Assembly (NCBI GenBank): GCA_905234245.1
Contig: CAJOGN010000029.1
Span: 1 to 64,000, forward strand
Origin: an uncultured Lachnospiraceae bacterium
GTDB taxonomy: Bacteria > Bacillota > Clostridia > Lachnospirales > Lachnospiraceae
Direction: 5' to 3'
Length of the DNA stretch: 64,000 nucleotides
Shown here piece by piece: positions 26,438 to 34,476 of the stretch. Each line of letters opens with the position of its first letter. Position 1 is the first letter of the stretch. Below the pieces are notes generated by a model, which was given only the letters and a program-made list of their open reading frames with translations, had not been told where the DNA came from and did no database searches. The position numbers were made by a program, and so were the translations under genes.

Positions 26438-27804
26438 TGGCTCATATAGTAGTATATGTCTCTAGATTTATACTTGTATTTTTGTTTGCAATTTATACAT
26501 ACGATTGCTTTGCTGCGCTTAGAAGTAACGTTTCCTTAGAGCGTCAGAAGAGACTATATCATCGTCAGGCATTTATTATGTATACGATTCTTTTAGACTT
26601 GAATCTATGTATATATGTAAGCACTAATAACATTTTTATAATACTATTTATGCTGGCTCAGATTGTGTTCTTTGCTATTTGTATGCTTATATACAAGAAG
26701 ATTTACAAGCACGCAAGCTACGCCCTTATTAACAATATGTGTATGCTTATGACAATTAGCTTTGCGATTCTTGCTCGCCTTGACTTTGCTAATGCTATTA
26801 AGCAATTTGTTATAGCTGCAATTGGTATGATTGCTACCTGTTTTATTCCGCTTCTTATCTCTAAGTTGAAAATGTGGAATAGACTCAAGTGGGTATATGC
26901 AATTGTAGGTATATTAGGGCTTTTGGTTGTACTTGTTGTAGGCTCACGTGTATATGGTGCCAAGCTTAATATTAACCTTGGACCTATAGCAATTCAGCCT
27001 TCTGAGTTTATTAAGATAATATTTGTATTCTTTGTTGCAGCTATGCTTTATATACTCCCAGAGGAGGATCTATCTAAAATGAAGATAGATTTTCGTTCCC
27101 ATGATTTTAGGGTAGTATTAACAGCCACTGCAGTTGCTGCAGTACATGTGCTTATTCTTGTGGCTTCTAAGGATTTAGGTGGCGCTTGCATATTCCTGTT
27201 TACGTATATTGTTATGCTTTATGTTGCCACAAGAAAACCATTATATTTGATTATAACCTTAGCAGGTACTGCTGTAGGCGGAGTACTTGTGTATTTCCTA
27301 TTCAATCACGTAAGAGTAAGAGTTGCTGCTTGGCAGGATCCAATTGCAACAATATCAGATCAGGGATATCAGGTGGCACAGTCGTTATTTGCTATAGGTA
27401 CAGGTGGATGGTTCGGCTCAGGACTCTGTCAGGGCATGCCAGATAAGATTCCTGTTGTTTCGCAAGACTTTATTTTTGCTGCTATTTCAGAAGAATTAGG
27501 AGCTGTATTCGCATTATGCTTAATATTTGTGTGTATCAGTTGCTTATTTATGTTCTTTAATATTGCAATGGAGATTCGTGACCAGTTCTACAAGCTTATT
27601 GCATTAGGACTTGGCACTTTATATGGAGTTCAGGTGTTTATAACTCTCGGTGGTGTAACGAAATTCATACCATCAACTGGAGTAACACTACCGTTAGTAA
27701 GCTACGGCGGAAGCTCCTTATTAAGTACAATAATCCTATTCGCTATAATCCAGGGATTATACTGTAAACAGTATGAAACAACTCAGAACCAGGATAATAT
27801 GTAA
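26437..27804 (+). CDS. FtsW/RodA/SpoVE family peptidoglycan polymerase
   Basis: A 455-residue polytopic protein with about 12 membrane helices, longer at the N-terminus than RodA. IAIQPSEFIKIIFVFFVAAML and KDLGGACIFLFTYIVMLYVA hold conserved polar residues, and PVVSQDFIFAAISEELGA and GVTLPLVSYGGSSLLST are the SEDS family signatures. SEDS proteins polymerise lipid II with a class B PBP. The PBP gene follows directly, resembling the actinobacterial rodA-pbpA pair. The gene is coupled to the U32 gene by a TAATG junction. Confidence 0.92.
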   Translation: MAHIVVYVSRFILVFLFAIYTYDCFAALRSNVSLERQKRLYHRQAFIMYTILLDLNLCIYVSTNNIFIILFMLAQIVFFAICMLIYKKIYKHASYALINNMCMLMTISFAILARLDFANAIKQFVIAAIGMIATCFIPLLISKLKMWNRLKWVYAIVGILGLLVVLVVGSRVYGAKLNINLGPIAIQPSEFIKIIFVFFVAAMLYILPEEDLSKMKIDFRSHDFRVVLTATAVAAVHVLILVASKDLGGACIFLFTYIVMLYVATRKPLYLIITLAGTAVGGVLVYFLFNHVRVRVAAWQDPIATISDQGYQVAQSLFAIGTGGWFGSGLCQGMPDKIPVVSQDFIFAAISEELGAVFALCLIFVCISCLFMFFNIAMEIRDQFYKLIALGLGTLYGVQVFITLGGVTKFIPSTGVTLPLVSYGGSSLLSTIILFAIIQGLYCKQYETTQNQDNM

Positions 27805-27847
27805 AATAATACCGATATAATGTTTACATTATAAGAGGTATTATTTT
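27803..27847. terminator. Strong hairpin, probable terminator after the SEDS gene
   Basis: AAAATAATACC (27803-27813) pairs with GGTATTATTTT (27837-27847), and ATAATG/CATTAT pair inside. It starts within the stop codon of the SEDS gene. Confidence 0.6.
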
Positions 27848-27856
27848 GCATATTAT

Positions 27857-27892
27857 GTTGGCGAGAGCCAACAGTTTTGGCGAAGCCAAAAC
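27857..27892 (+). repeat. Two stacked GAGA/GAA-loop hairpins before the PBP gene
   Basis: GTTGGC/GCCAAC with a GAGA loop (27857-27872) is followed by GTTTTGGC/GCCAAAAC with a GAA loop (27874-27892). The second closely matches the third hairpin upstream of oadA. The pair ends 10 bases before the PBP ribosome site. Confidence 0.8.
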
Positions 27893-27918
27893 CTGATTCT
27901 GTAAAGGAGAAACAATTA

Positions 27919-29532
27919 ATGAGTAAAAGAGATGATTTCGAAGTTATTGACTTAAATGATGCCTCTTCAGAGGGTGGTAAGAAGATTAGCGGCCCTAAAG
28001 CTCGCCGCAAGTCTAATTCCAAGATAGAGGTTGAAAAGGTTGATATTAAGAACAATAGAAGAAGTGGCAGAAAAAAGGATAAAAAGGATAGTACAAAGGT
28101 TGATGAACCTGAACAGAAGATTACTAACAAATCCCGTAATGTTCAATTTGCTGTTGTAATGTATTTCTTTTTAGCCTTATTTATTGCTTTATGCGTATAT
28201 TTTTGCTATTTTGTTGCTTTCAAAAGCGATGATTTCATTAACAGTCCCTATAACGCAAGATTAGATAAGTTAGCAGAAAGTATTATTCGAGGCGATATTG
28301 TTGATAAGAATGGTGTGGTTCTTGCAACCTCTAATAGTGATAATGCTAGAAGCTATCCTTATGGCAATATGTATGCACATGCTGTAGGTTATGACAGTAA
28401 TGGAATGTCTGGAGTTGAGCTTGATGGTAACTTCTATATGCTTAAGAGCCATGCATTTATTTTAGAAAGAATAAAGAATGATTTATTTAATGTTAAGAAC
28501 AAGGGAGATACTGTTGTTACGACATTAGATCATAATCTGCAAGAAGTTGCATATGATAGTATGGATTATGATGGTGCTGTCATTGCGATTGAGCCTTCTA
28601 CTGGTAAGATTCTTGTTATGACATCTAAGCCTAATTTTAATCCTAATACAATTGCTGATAATTACAAGAAATTAATTAATAGTAAAGACTCAGAGCTTGT
28701 TAACAGGGCAACACAAGGACTATATACACCGGGTTCAACATTTAAGATACTTACAACATTAGAATATCTTCAAGAAAATGTCAATGCAGCACAATCGACC
28801 TTTGATTGTAACGGTAAATTTACAAAAGATAATTATACAATTCGTTGTTATAAAGGCGAAGTACATGGCCATATAACATTTAAGGAAGCGTTTGCTGAGT
28901 CTTGTAATATAGCTTTTTCTCAGATAGGACTTGGACTTAACAGAAACGGATTTAATCAGTTGTGTAATCAGTTGTTATTTAACAAGAAGCTTCCGACGAG
29001 GCTGAGTAACACAAGTATAAGTAAATTCTCTGTTGATGATTCGACAACCGAACCGATAATGATGCAGACGGCAATTGGTCAAGGGCAGACAGTTGTTTCT
29101 CCGATTCATATGTGTATGATTGCATCTGCAATATGTAATGATGGCAAATTAATGGAGCCATACATAATGGATAGTATTACTAATTACCAAGGGGTAAATG
29201 TCAAGAGTTTTAGAAGCTCAACGGTTGATTCTATTCTTACACAGGCACAGGCTGATCAGATAGAAGAATATATGCGTGATGTTGTTACGAACGGAACGGC
29301 AACTGCTCTTAAAAGCAATAATTATGAGGCATTTGGCAAAACGGGAACGGCAGAAGTGAGTGATACAAATGATGATACACATGCATGGTTTGTAGGCTAT
29401 GCCAAGAAGGATGATAAAGCTTTGGCTATAGCGGTTATTCAGGAGAAGGGTGGATCTGGTAGCAGAAGCGCCGTTCCTATTGCGAAAGCAGTTTTTGATA
29501 CATATTTTAGCACAAACTTGAATAATAATTAA
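27919..29532 (+). CDS. Class B penicillin-binding protein (transpeptidase)
   Basis: A 537-residue protein starting at ATG 27919 behind AAAGGAG; an in-frame TTG at 27877 lies inside the hairpin and is rejected. A charged cytoplasmic tail of about 75 residues precedes one membrane helix (VMYFFLALFIALCVYFCYF). Transpeptidase motifs are TPGSTFK (active serine), ESCNIAF (SxN) and FGKTGTAEV (KTG). The protein crosslinks peptidoglycan and pairs with the SEDS polymerase upstream. It lacks a large N-terminal dimerisation domain, so it resembles PbpA or FtsI-like proteins of actinobacterial type more than PBP2x. The basic cytosolic tail is long. Confidence 0.92.
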   Translation: MSKRDDFEVIDLNDASSEGGKKISGPKARRKSNSKIEVEKVDIKNNRRSGRKKDKKDSTKVDEPEQKITNKSRNVQFAVVMYFFLALFIALCVYFCYFVAFKSDDFINSPYNARLDKLAESIIRGDIVDKNGVVLATSNSDNARSYPYGNMYAHAVGYDSNGMSGVELDGNFYMLKSHAFILERIKNDLFNVKNKGDTVVTTLDHNLQEVAYDSMDYDGAVIAIEPSTGKILVMTSKPNFNPNTIADNYKKLINSKDSELVNRATQGLYTPGSTFKILTTLEYLQENVNAAQSTFDCNGKFTKDNYTIRCYKGEVHGHITFKEAFAESCNIAFSQIGLGLNRNGFNQLCNQLLFNKKLPTRLSNTSISKFSVDDSTTEPIMMQTAIGQGQTVVSPIHMCMIASAICNDGKLMEPYIMDSITNYQGVNVKSFRSSTVDSILTQAQADQIEEYMRDVVTNGTATALKSNNYEAFGKTGTAEVSDTNDDTHAWFVGYAKKDDKALAIAVIQEKGGSGSRSAVPIAKAVFDTYFSTNLNNN

Positions 29533-29584
29533 CTTTAGTTTATAATTTTGAGTGAGAATGTATCCACATCAAGGAGGTATTGCA

Positions 29585-30034
29585 ATGATCGAGGCAATAA
29601 GTTGTGGTGGTGTGGTAATCTATCGAGGGAAAGTTTTGCTATTGTATAAGAACATTCATCATCGTTATGAGGGCTGGGTTCTTCCAAAAGGAACTGTAGA
29701 AGAAGGCGAAGAACACGAGACAACAGCACTTCGTGAAGTTAAGGAAGAATCGAATGTTGATGCTAAGATTATCAAATACGTTGGTAAAAGTTCCTACACC
29801 TTTACTGTTCCAGAAGGGGATGTAAGTAAGGATGTACATTGGTATTTAATGAGAAGTAATAGTTACCAAAGTAGACCACAACGTGAGGAGTTTTTTGTTG
29901 ATTCAGGGTATTATAAGTATCATGAGGCTTATCATTTATTAAAATTCCCTAATGAGAAGGATATACTTGAGAAAGCCTATAATGAATATCTTGAACTCAA
30001 AAGCGCAAAATTATGGACTAATCGTAATTTTTAA
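29585..30034 (+). CDS. NUDIX hydrolase
   Basis: A 149-residue protein with start ATG 29585 after AGGAGG (29573-29578). The Nudix box runs GTVEEGEEHETTALREVKEE, with the last glycine replaced by Asn. The order (SCGGVV opening, WVLPKGTVEEGE) resembles the diadenosine-polyphosphate and mutT-like hydrolases. The substrate cannot be told from sequence. It is followed by a strong terminator. Confidence 0.88.
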   Translation: MIEAISCGGVVIYRGKVLLLYKNIHHRYEGWVLPKGTVEEGEEHETTALREVKEESNVDAKIIKYVGKSSYTFTVPEGDVSKDVHWYLMRSNSYQSRPQREEFFVDSGYYKYHEAYHLLKFPNEKDILEKAYNEYLELKSAKLWTNRNF

Positions 30035-30058
30035 AAAAGCAGTTTATACTGCTTTTTT
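30033..30058 (+). terminator. Terminator after the NUDIX gene
   Basis: AAAAAAGCAGT (30033-30043), loop TTAT, ACTGCTTTTTT (30048-30058): a perfect 11-bp A/T-flanked hairpin. Confidence 0.9.
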
Positions 30059-30091
30059 GTCTAGTTTATTTGTTTTTAATGGAATCTATTT

Positions 30092-30406
30092 ATGGAAGTA
30101 ACAAATGTTTATCTTAGTGACAATATAATAGACGAGAATGTAGAAATGCTTCTTAGGCTTGCTAATTCTAAGAGCTTGCCTTTAGGTTACTATGTAATTG
30201 TAGTAAGTGACAAGCCTGAAGAACTACTTATAATGATGGGTAGTAGCGAAGTTAACACTGACAGATTTATTAACAAGAATTACAAGATTGTTGGCTTTGG
30301 CAAGGGTAAGCTTGAGACAAAGCATTTGTTACAATTCATGATAGAAGATATATTGATTAACACAGGTGATGTTGACAAGAGTAAGTTTTTAACAATTAGG
30401 AATTAA
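30092..30406 (+). CDS. Hypothetical 104-residue protein
   Basis: I do not recognise it. It is soluble, with alternating hydrophobic strands (YYVIVVSDKPEELLIMM) and a GFGKGKLETKHLLQFMIEDIL helix; no signal peptide, membrane helix or cysteines. It lies 4 bases before the DUF2953 gene and so is likely cotranscribed with it. No function can be offered. Confidence 0.7.
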   Translation: MEVTNVYLSDNIIDENVEMLLRLANSKSLPLGYYVIVVSDKPEELLIMMGSSEVNTDRFINKNYKIVGFGKGKLETKHLLQFMIEDILINTGDVDKSKFLTIRN

Positions 30407-30410
30407 TAAT

Positions 30411-31427
30411 ATGAGTGTTTTTCTATTAATTTTAAAAATAATAGGAATTGTTTTACTTTGTATTATAGGTTTAATTCTGTTTATCATTCTCTATGTTCTG
30501 CTTGCGCCGTTTTGGTTTAAGCTGCAGGGAAGTATTGATAGAGAGATGAACTATAGTGTCAAAGTAAAAGCATGTACCTTCCTTCATTTTATTCAAGTTC
30601 ATGTTGATTACTTGAAAGATGGAGGGCTTAATTATAATGTAAGTATACTAGGGACTCTTGTCAGAATTCTGCCAAGAAAGAATAAGGATGAGGAATCTGA
30701 GGATGATGAAAATGTGGTTTCACAGGAAGAAAACGAAGATGAAACTGCAATAGATGCAAAAGATACTGAAAAAGCAGTTGAGAATGATGATGAAACATCT
30801 GAAGCTGTAGAAAAAGAAGAGCAAAAACAAATAGTTGAAGATAATAAGGTTGCTACAAAAAATAGCGTTGATTTAGAAGATATTCAGGATGTTGATGTGG
30901 ATTCTCCTGATATAGTTGATACTGAAAGTGATGACTTTGAAGAAAGATTTAACGAAGATGATAGGAAGTTTTTCATCAAAGTAAGAGAGTTCTTCGATAG
31001 ATTTAATCCTAAAAAGCTATATAAGAAGTTTAAGGAGAAGATAGAAGAGCTTAAGAAACATGCTGATAAAATATATGCTGTAATCTTTGATGAGGCAAAT
31101 AAGGAATGGCTTGGCAAGGTGAAAAAGGAACTTAAGAAGGTGATCAAAAGCCTTGGTCTTAATATGAGAGGTACTGACCTTGATTTTTCTCTTGGTTCAC
31201 CAGATACTACTGGACAAGTTAGTGGAGTATTAGCTTTATTCCCACCAGTATATGATAAAAAGGTTAGAATTATTCCTGATTTTGTAGATGAAGAGCTGTA
31301 TTTTGATGGAAATGTCTATATAAAAGGCAAGCTGCAATTAGTTCGTATTGTTATTTTTGCGCTTGCAATATTACTTGACTCTAACACAAAGAGGATAATC
31401 AATGAGATTAAGCAGTTAAAGAACTAG
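30411..31427 (+). CDS. DUF2953 domain protein (YtfI-like)
   Basis: A 338-residue protein with one N-terminal helix (IIGIVLLCIIGLILFIILYVLLAPF), a membrane-near segment, a long acidic low-complexity linker (about residues 95-190) and a C-terminal domain with RGTDLDFSLGSPDTTGQVSG and VRIIPDFVDEELYFDGNVYIKG. These are DUF2953 features. In Bacillus ytfI (DUF2953) is next to ytfJ (GerW). Here a GerW gene lies 7.6 kb away, beyond an ABC pair and the activase. The acidic linker differs in base composition little from neighbours. Confidence 0.72.
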   Translation: MSVFLLILKIIGIVLLCIIGLILFIILYVLLAPFWFKLQGSIDREMNYSVKVKACTFLHFIQVHVDYLKDGGLNYNVSILGTLVRILPRKNKDEESEDDENVVSQEENEDETAIDAKDTEKAVENDDETSEAVEKEEQKQIVEDNKVATKNSVDLEDIQDVDVDSPDIVDTESDDFEERFNEDDRKFFIKVREFFDRFNPKKLYKKFKEKIEELKKHADKIYAVIFDEANKEWLGKVKKELKKVIKSLGLNMRGTDLDFSLGSPDTTGQVSGVLALFPPVYDKKVRIIPDFVDEELYFDGNVYIKGKLQLVRIVIFALAILLDSNTKRIINEIKQLKN

Positions 31428-31437
31428 AAAGAAACAC

Positions 31438-32805
31438 ATGAATTTATTTGTACAACTATTATTAATAATATTATTTGATTCATACTCTGTTATATTTATA
31501 GTACCAAGCATTTTGTATATTGTTGGTACTGCATTTATATTTAAAAAATCTGGTATAAAATGGTATTTTGCACTTATTCCTTGTGTTAGGGAATATCAAC
31601 TTGCAAGATGTGCTTATCGCGAGCCTGAAGGAAGAGTGTATAGTATATTATCATTTTTGTATATAGTTGCTGCCTCGCTTGCAGCTATATTTGATTTAAT
31701 TGATAATTATATTGAATCATATAGCGTTTTTACTTATTTGTACGTAATAGTTTTGATTGCATTATTACTAGCCATTTTTATTTTCAATATTAGGGTATAT
31801 AATGGCCTAATAGAGGTATATGGTTTAAGTAAATGGTGGCTATTACTTTGCTTTTCTAGAGAGATTAGCTTTATTCCATTATTAATCTGGGGATTATCTA
31901 AACGTTTTCAACCAAAATGGAAGGTTGAAGACATCAAAATAGAGATGTCTAATATTGTAAAACGTGGATCTTCTGGTGATATTAACGAGGGACTATCTGT
32001 TAGTATTGCGTCTCGTTCTGTTCTTGATTTCTTCAAGAAAAAATATCTATTGAAAGATATCAATATGAATATTCCTACTGGACATATGGTGCTACTGTTA
32101 GGTGGCTCCGGTGCTGGTAAGACAACTTTTATTAATGCTGTTAATGGCTTTGAAAAGGCTGATGCAGAAATCATTCTTGATGGTAAAAATATGTATAAGG
32201 ACTATAACAAGATGAAGCATAATGTTGGCTTTGTTCCTCAGCCTCAAATGATGAGAGATAAAGACACTGTTAAGAAGACTTTATATGATGCAGCTGAGAT
32301 AAGACTTGCCGTAGACATTTCCCGTAGCGACAAGATTGCACGTGTTAACGAAGTAATGGATATTTTTGGACTTCTTCCAATTCAGGATAGCTTAGTTGAG
32401 AAGCTTTCTGGTGGTCAGAAAAAACGTCTATCTATTTGTATGGAGCTTTTATCGAATCCCGCATTATTTATATTAGATGAACCTGATTCTGGACTTGATG
32501 GAGTAATGGCCAGGGAGTTGTTTGCAAGATTAAGAACAATAGCTGATGATAATAAGATAGTTATTGTAATAACTCATAGTCCTGATAGAGTTGTTGACTT
32601 CTTTGATGATGTTGTTGTATTGGCAAAAGACAGTAATAGGACAGGCCGATTGGCTTTCTTTGGTACCATTGATGAAGCGAGAGGATTCTTCGAAAGAGAT
32701 TCTATGGAAGAAATCGTTAAATCTGTAAATCAGGTTGAAGAAGGTGGAGATGGTAAGGCTGATGATTATATAGAGAAATATGCAAGGATGGTTCAAAATG
32801 GCTGA
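31438..32805 (+). CDS. ABCG-like ATPase with N-terminal membrane domain, copy 1
   Basis: A 455-residue protein. About residues 1-160 form an integral membrane domain with four or more helices, containing FKKSGIKWYFALIPCVREYQ, which resembles DUF5684-type small membrane proteins. The ATPase follows: Walker A GGSGAGKTT (about 222-230), signature LSGGQKKRLSI (323-333), Walker B LFILDEPDSGLD and the H-loop VITHSPDR (His about 380). LSGGQKKR and FGTIDEA... resemble the eukaryotic ABCG subfamily. The permease overlaps its end by 8 bases. The transported compound is unknown. Copy 2 at 39497 has exactly the same length. Confidence 0.85.
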   Translation: MNLFVQLLLIILFDSYSVIFIVPSILYIVGTAFIFKKSGIKWYFALIPCVREYQLARCAYREPEGRVYSILSFLYIVAASLAAIFDLIDNYIESYSVFTYLYVIVLIALLLAIFIFNIRVYNGLIEVYGLSKWWLLLCFSREISFIPLLIWGLSKRFQPKWKVEDIKIEMSNIVKRGSSGDINEGLSVSIASRSVLDFFKKKYLLKDINMNIPTGHMVLLLGGSGAGKTTFINAVNGFEKADAEIILDGKNMYKDYNKMKHNVGFVPQPQMMRDKDTVKKTLYDAAEIRLAVDISRSDKIARVNEVMDIFGLLPIQDSLVEKLSGGQKKRLSICMELLSNPALFILDEPDSGLDGVMARELFARLRTIADDNKIVIVITHSPDRVVDFFDDVVVLAKDSNRTGRLAFFGTIDEARGFFERDSMEEIVKSVNQVEEGGDGKADDYIEKYARMVQNG

Positions 32806-34441
32806 TTCTAATCATAATGACTCAACTAATAAATTGAACATACGATATATGGGAAGGCTTGGCCAGGCTGTTGTTTATTTTGGCAAGTTTGTTAGAGTAT
32901 TTATATATCAAAATGATTGGATTACTCTCCCTATGTCTGCTCTAATAGCAGGTCTTGTGTCATTGGCATTAGGCAAAGATTTTGGAGTAACGAAGGAAGG
33001 CACTTTGATGGGTGTATTTGCGCTCGTTTGCGTCTGTCTATGGAATGGTACATTTAATTCTATTCAGATAATATGTCGTGAGCGTGACGTTGTTAAGAGA
33101 GAACATAGGTCAGGATTGCACATTTCTTCATATATCATGGCCCACATGGCTTTTCAGGCTATTATTTGCCTTTTGCAATGCATAATAACCTTAATGACAG
33201 CTTCTATTGTTGGCATGAAAATATCTGGAGATGGATTGTTTTCTTCTTCTCTTATAGTAGATGTACTAGTTACTTTGTTTTTAGTAACCTATGCGGCAGA
33301 TATGTTGGCGCTATTTATTTCGGCATTAGTTCGAACAACTACAATTGCCATGACAATTATGCCATTTTTGCTAATATTTCAAATGGTATTCTCCGGTGGA
33401 CTTTTCCCATTGCCTGATAATATCACTTTTATTTCGGCTACCACAGTATCAGCTCCTGGATTTGACGCCTTAGCATCTCAGATGGATGTTAATAATATGT
33501 CATATAAAGCTGTTGACAGTATGATGAGTGCCTTAGAGAGTTCTGAGATGGATTTAGAAATTAAGGGTTCAGACATAATTGATATGCTCTCTGATGAAAG
33601 CAATGAAAGTGTAAAACAGCTAAGGTCAATTAAGGTTGGCGGTCAAATGACTGCTGAAGAAGCCTGCAGGATGCTGTTAAATGATGATAAGTTCGCAGAG
33701 CTTAGGAAAAAACCACTAATTAGCAGAATTACAATCGGTGATGTGTTAGACGAGGTGTCAAGTAGCACGGAGCCTAATATTGTTAGAATAAAAGAAACCA
33801 CAATAGGTGGTGCAACAAGCTTGCGTGATGCTATTAATAATATTATGTCAGATGATGATTTTATTGATGTTAGAAATAGTGAAATAGTTAAAGGTGTAAC
33901 TCTTAGTGGTTTATTCTCAGTTATTTTAGCTGTTGGTGATGATATTGAATTTGTAGGTGAAATGCTTGATACAAGAGTTGAAGCCTTTGTTAATATTGGT
34001 GAATTACTTGACTTTGTCAGAACTGATGATAACTTTAGTGTCTTAAACAACGTTACGTTATTAGATGATACATCTATTGGAGAAGCCCTTAGAATTCTAA
34101 TGAATACTAATAGTCTTAGAGAGAATCTTAATACTGATTTATCGTATTATACAACAGTAGGTGAGATAATTGACTATCTTAACAATAATCCTGTAGGAGA
34201 TGAATACAAGGACACTACAATAGTCTATCATGTCAAATTCAAAGATATATTAGATAAGCTTGGTAAGGATAAGCTATTAAAAATTGTTGAAAAAGGTGCT
34301 ACGACAGAACTATTTAGTAATGATTATGAACATTCTAGAATGAATATTGCGTCTGATTGGATACACCTTCTTGTTATTATCTTTGTAAGCTCTATTGTAT
34401 CTATTATTGCATTGGAATTTATTGATAAGGATAAACGATAA
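32798..34441 (+). CDS. ABC-2 (ABCG-like) permease with repeat-containing outer domain, copy 1
   Basis: A 547-residue partner of the upstream ATPase. Start ATG 32798 reproduces the 8-base overlap seen in copy 2. Six membrane helices are spread as five N-terminal (about 40-235) and one C-terminal (WIHLLVIIFVSSIVSIIAL). ICRERDVVKREHRSGLHISSY is the ABCG E-loop pattern. Between helices five and six lies an extracytoplasmic domain of about 270 residues with several units of the type TIGDVLDEV, DDDFIDVRN, TIGEALRIL. The outer domain is absent from ordinary ABC-2 permeases. Function is unknown; lipid or peptide export is possible. Confidence 0.82.
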   Translation: MADSNHNDSTNKLNIRYMGRLGQAVVYFGKFVRVFIYQNDWITLPMSALIAGLVSLALGKDFGVTKEGTLMGVFALVCVCLWNGTFNSIQIICRERDVVKREHRSGLHISSYIMAHMAFQAIICLLQCIITLMTASIVGMKISGDGLFSSSLIVDVLVTLFLVTYAADMLALFISALVRTTTIAMTIMPFLLIFQMVFSGGLFPLPDNITFISATTVSAPGFDALASQMDVNNMSYKAVDSMMSALESSEMDLEIKGSDIIDMLSDESNESVKQLRSIKVGGQMTAEEACRMLLNDDKFAELRKKPLISRITIGDVLDEVSSSTEPNIVRIKETTIGGATSLRDAINNIMSDDDFIDVRNSEIVKGVTLSGLFSVILAVGDDIEFVGEMLDTRVEAFVNIGELLDFVRTDDNFSVLNNVTLLDDTSIGEALRILMNTNSLRENLNTDLSYYTTVGEIIDYLNNNPVGDEYKDTTIVYHVKFKDILDKLGKDKLLKIVEKGATTELFSNDYEHSRMNIASDWIHLLVIIFVSSIVSIIALEFIDKDKR

Positions 34442-34476
34442 GAAAAAAATTAAAATTTTGGGGAGACATAACTAAA

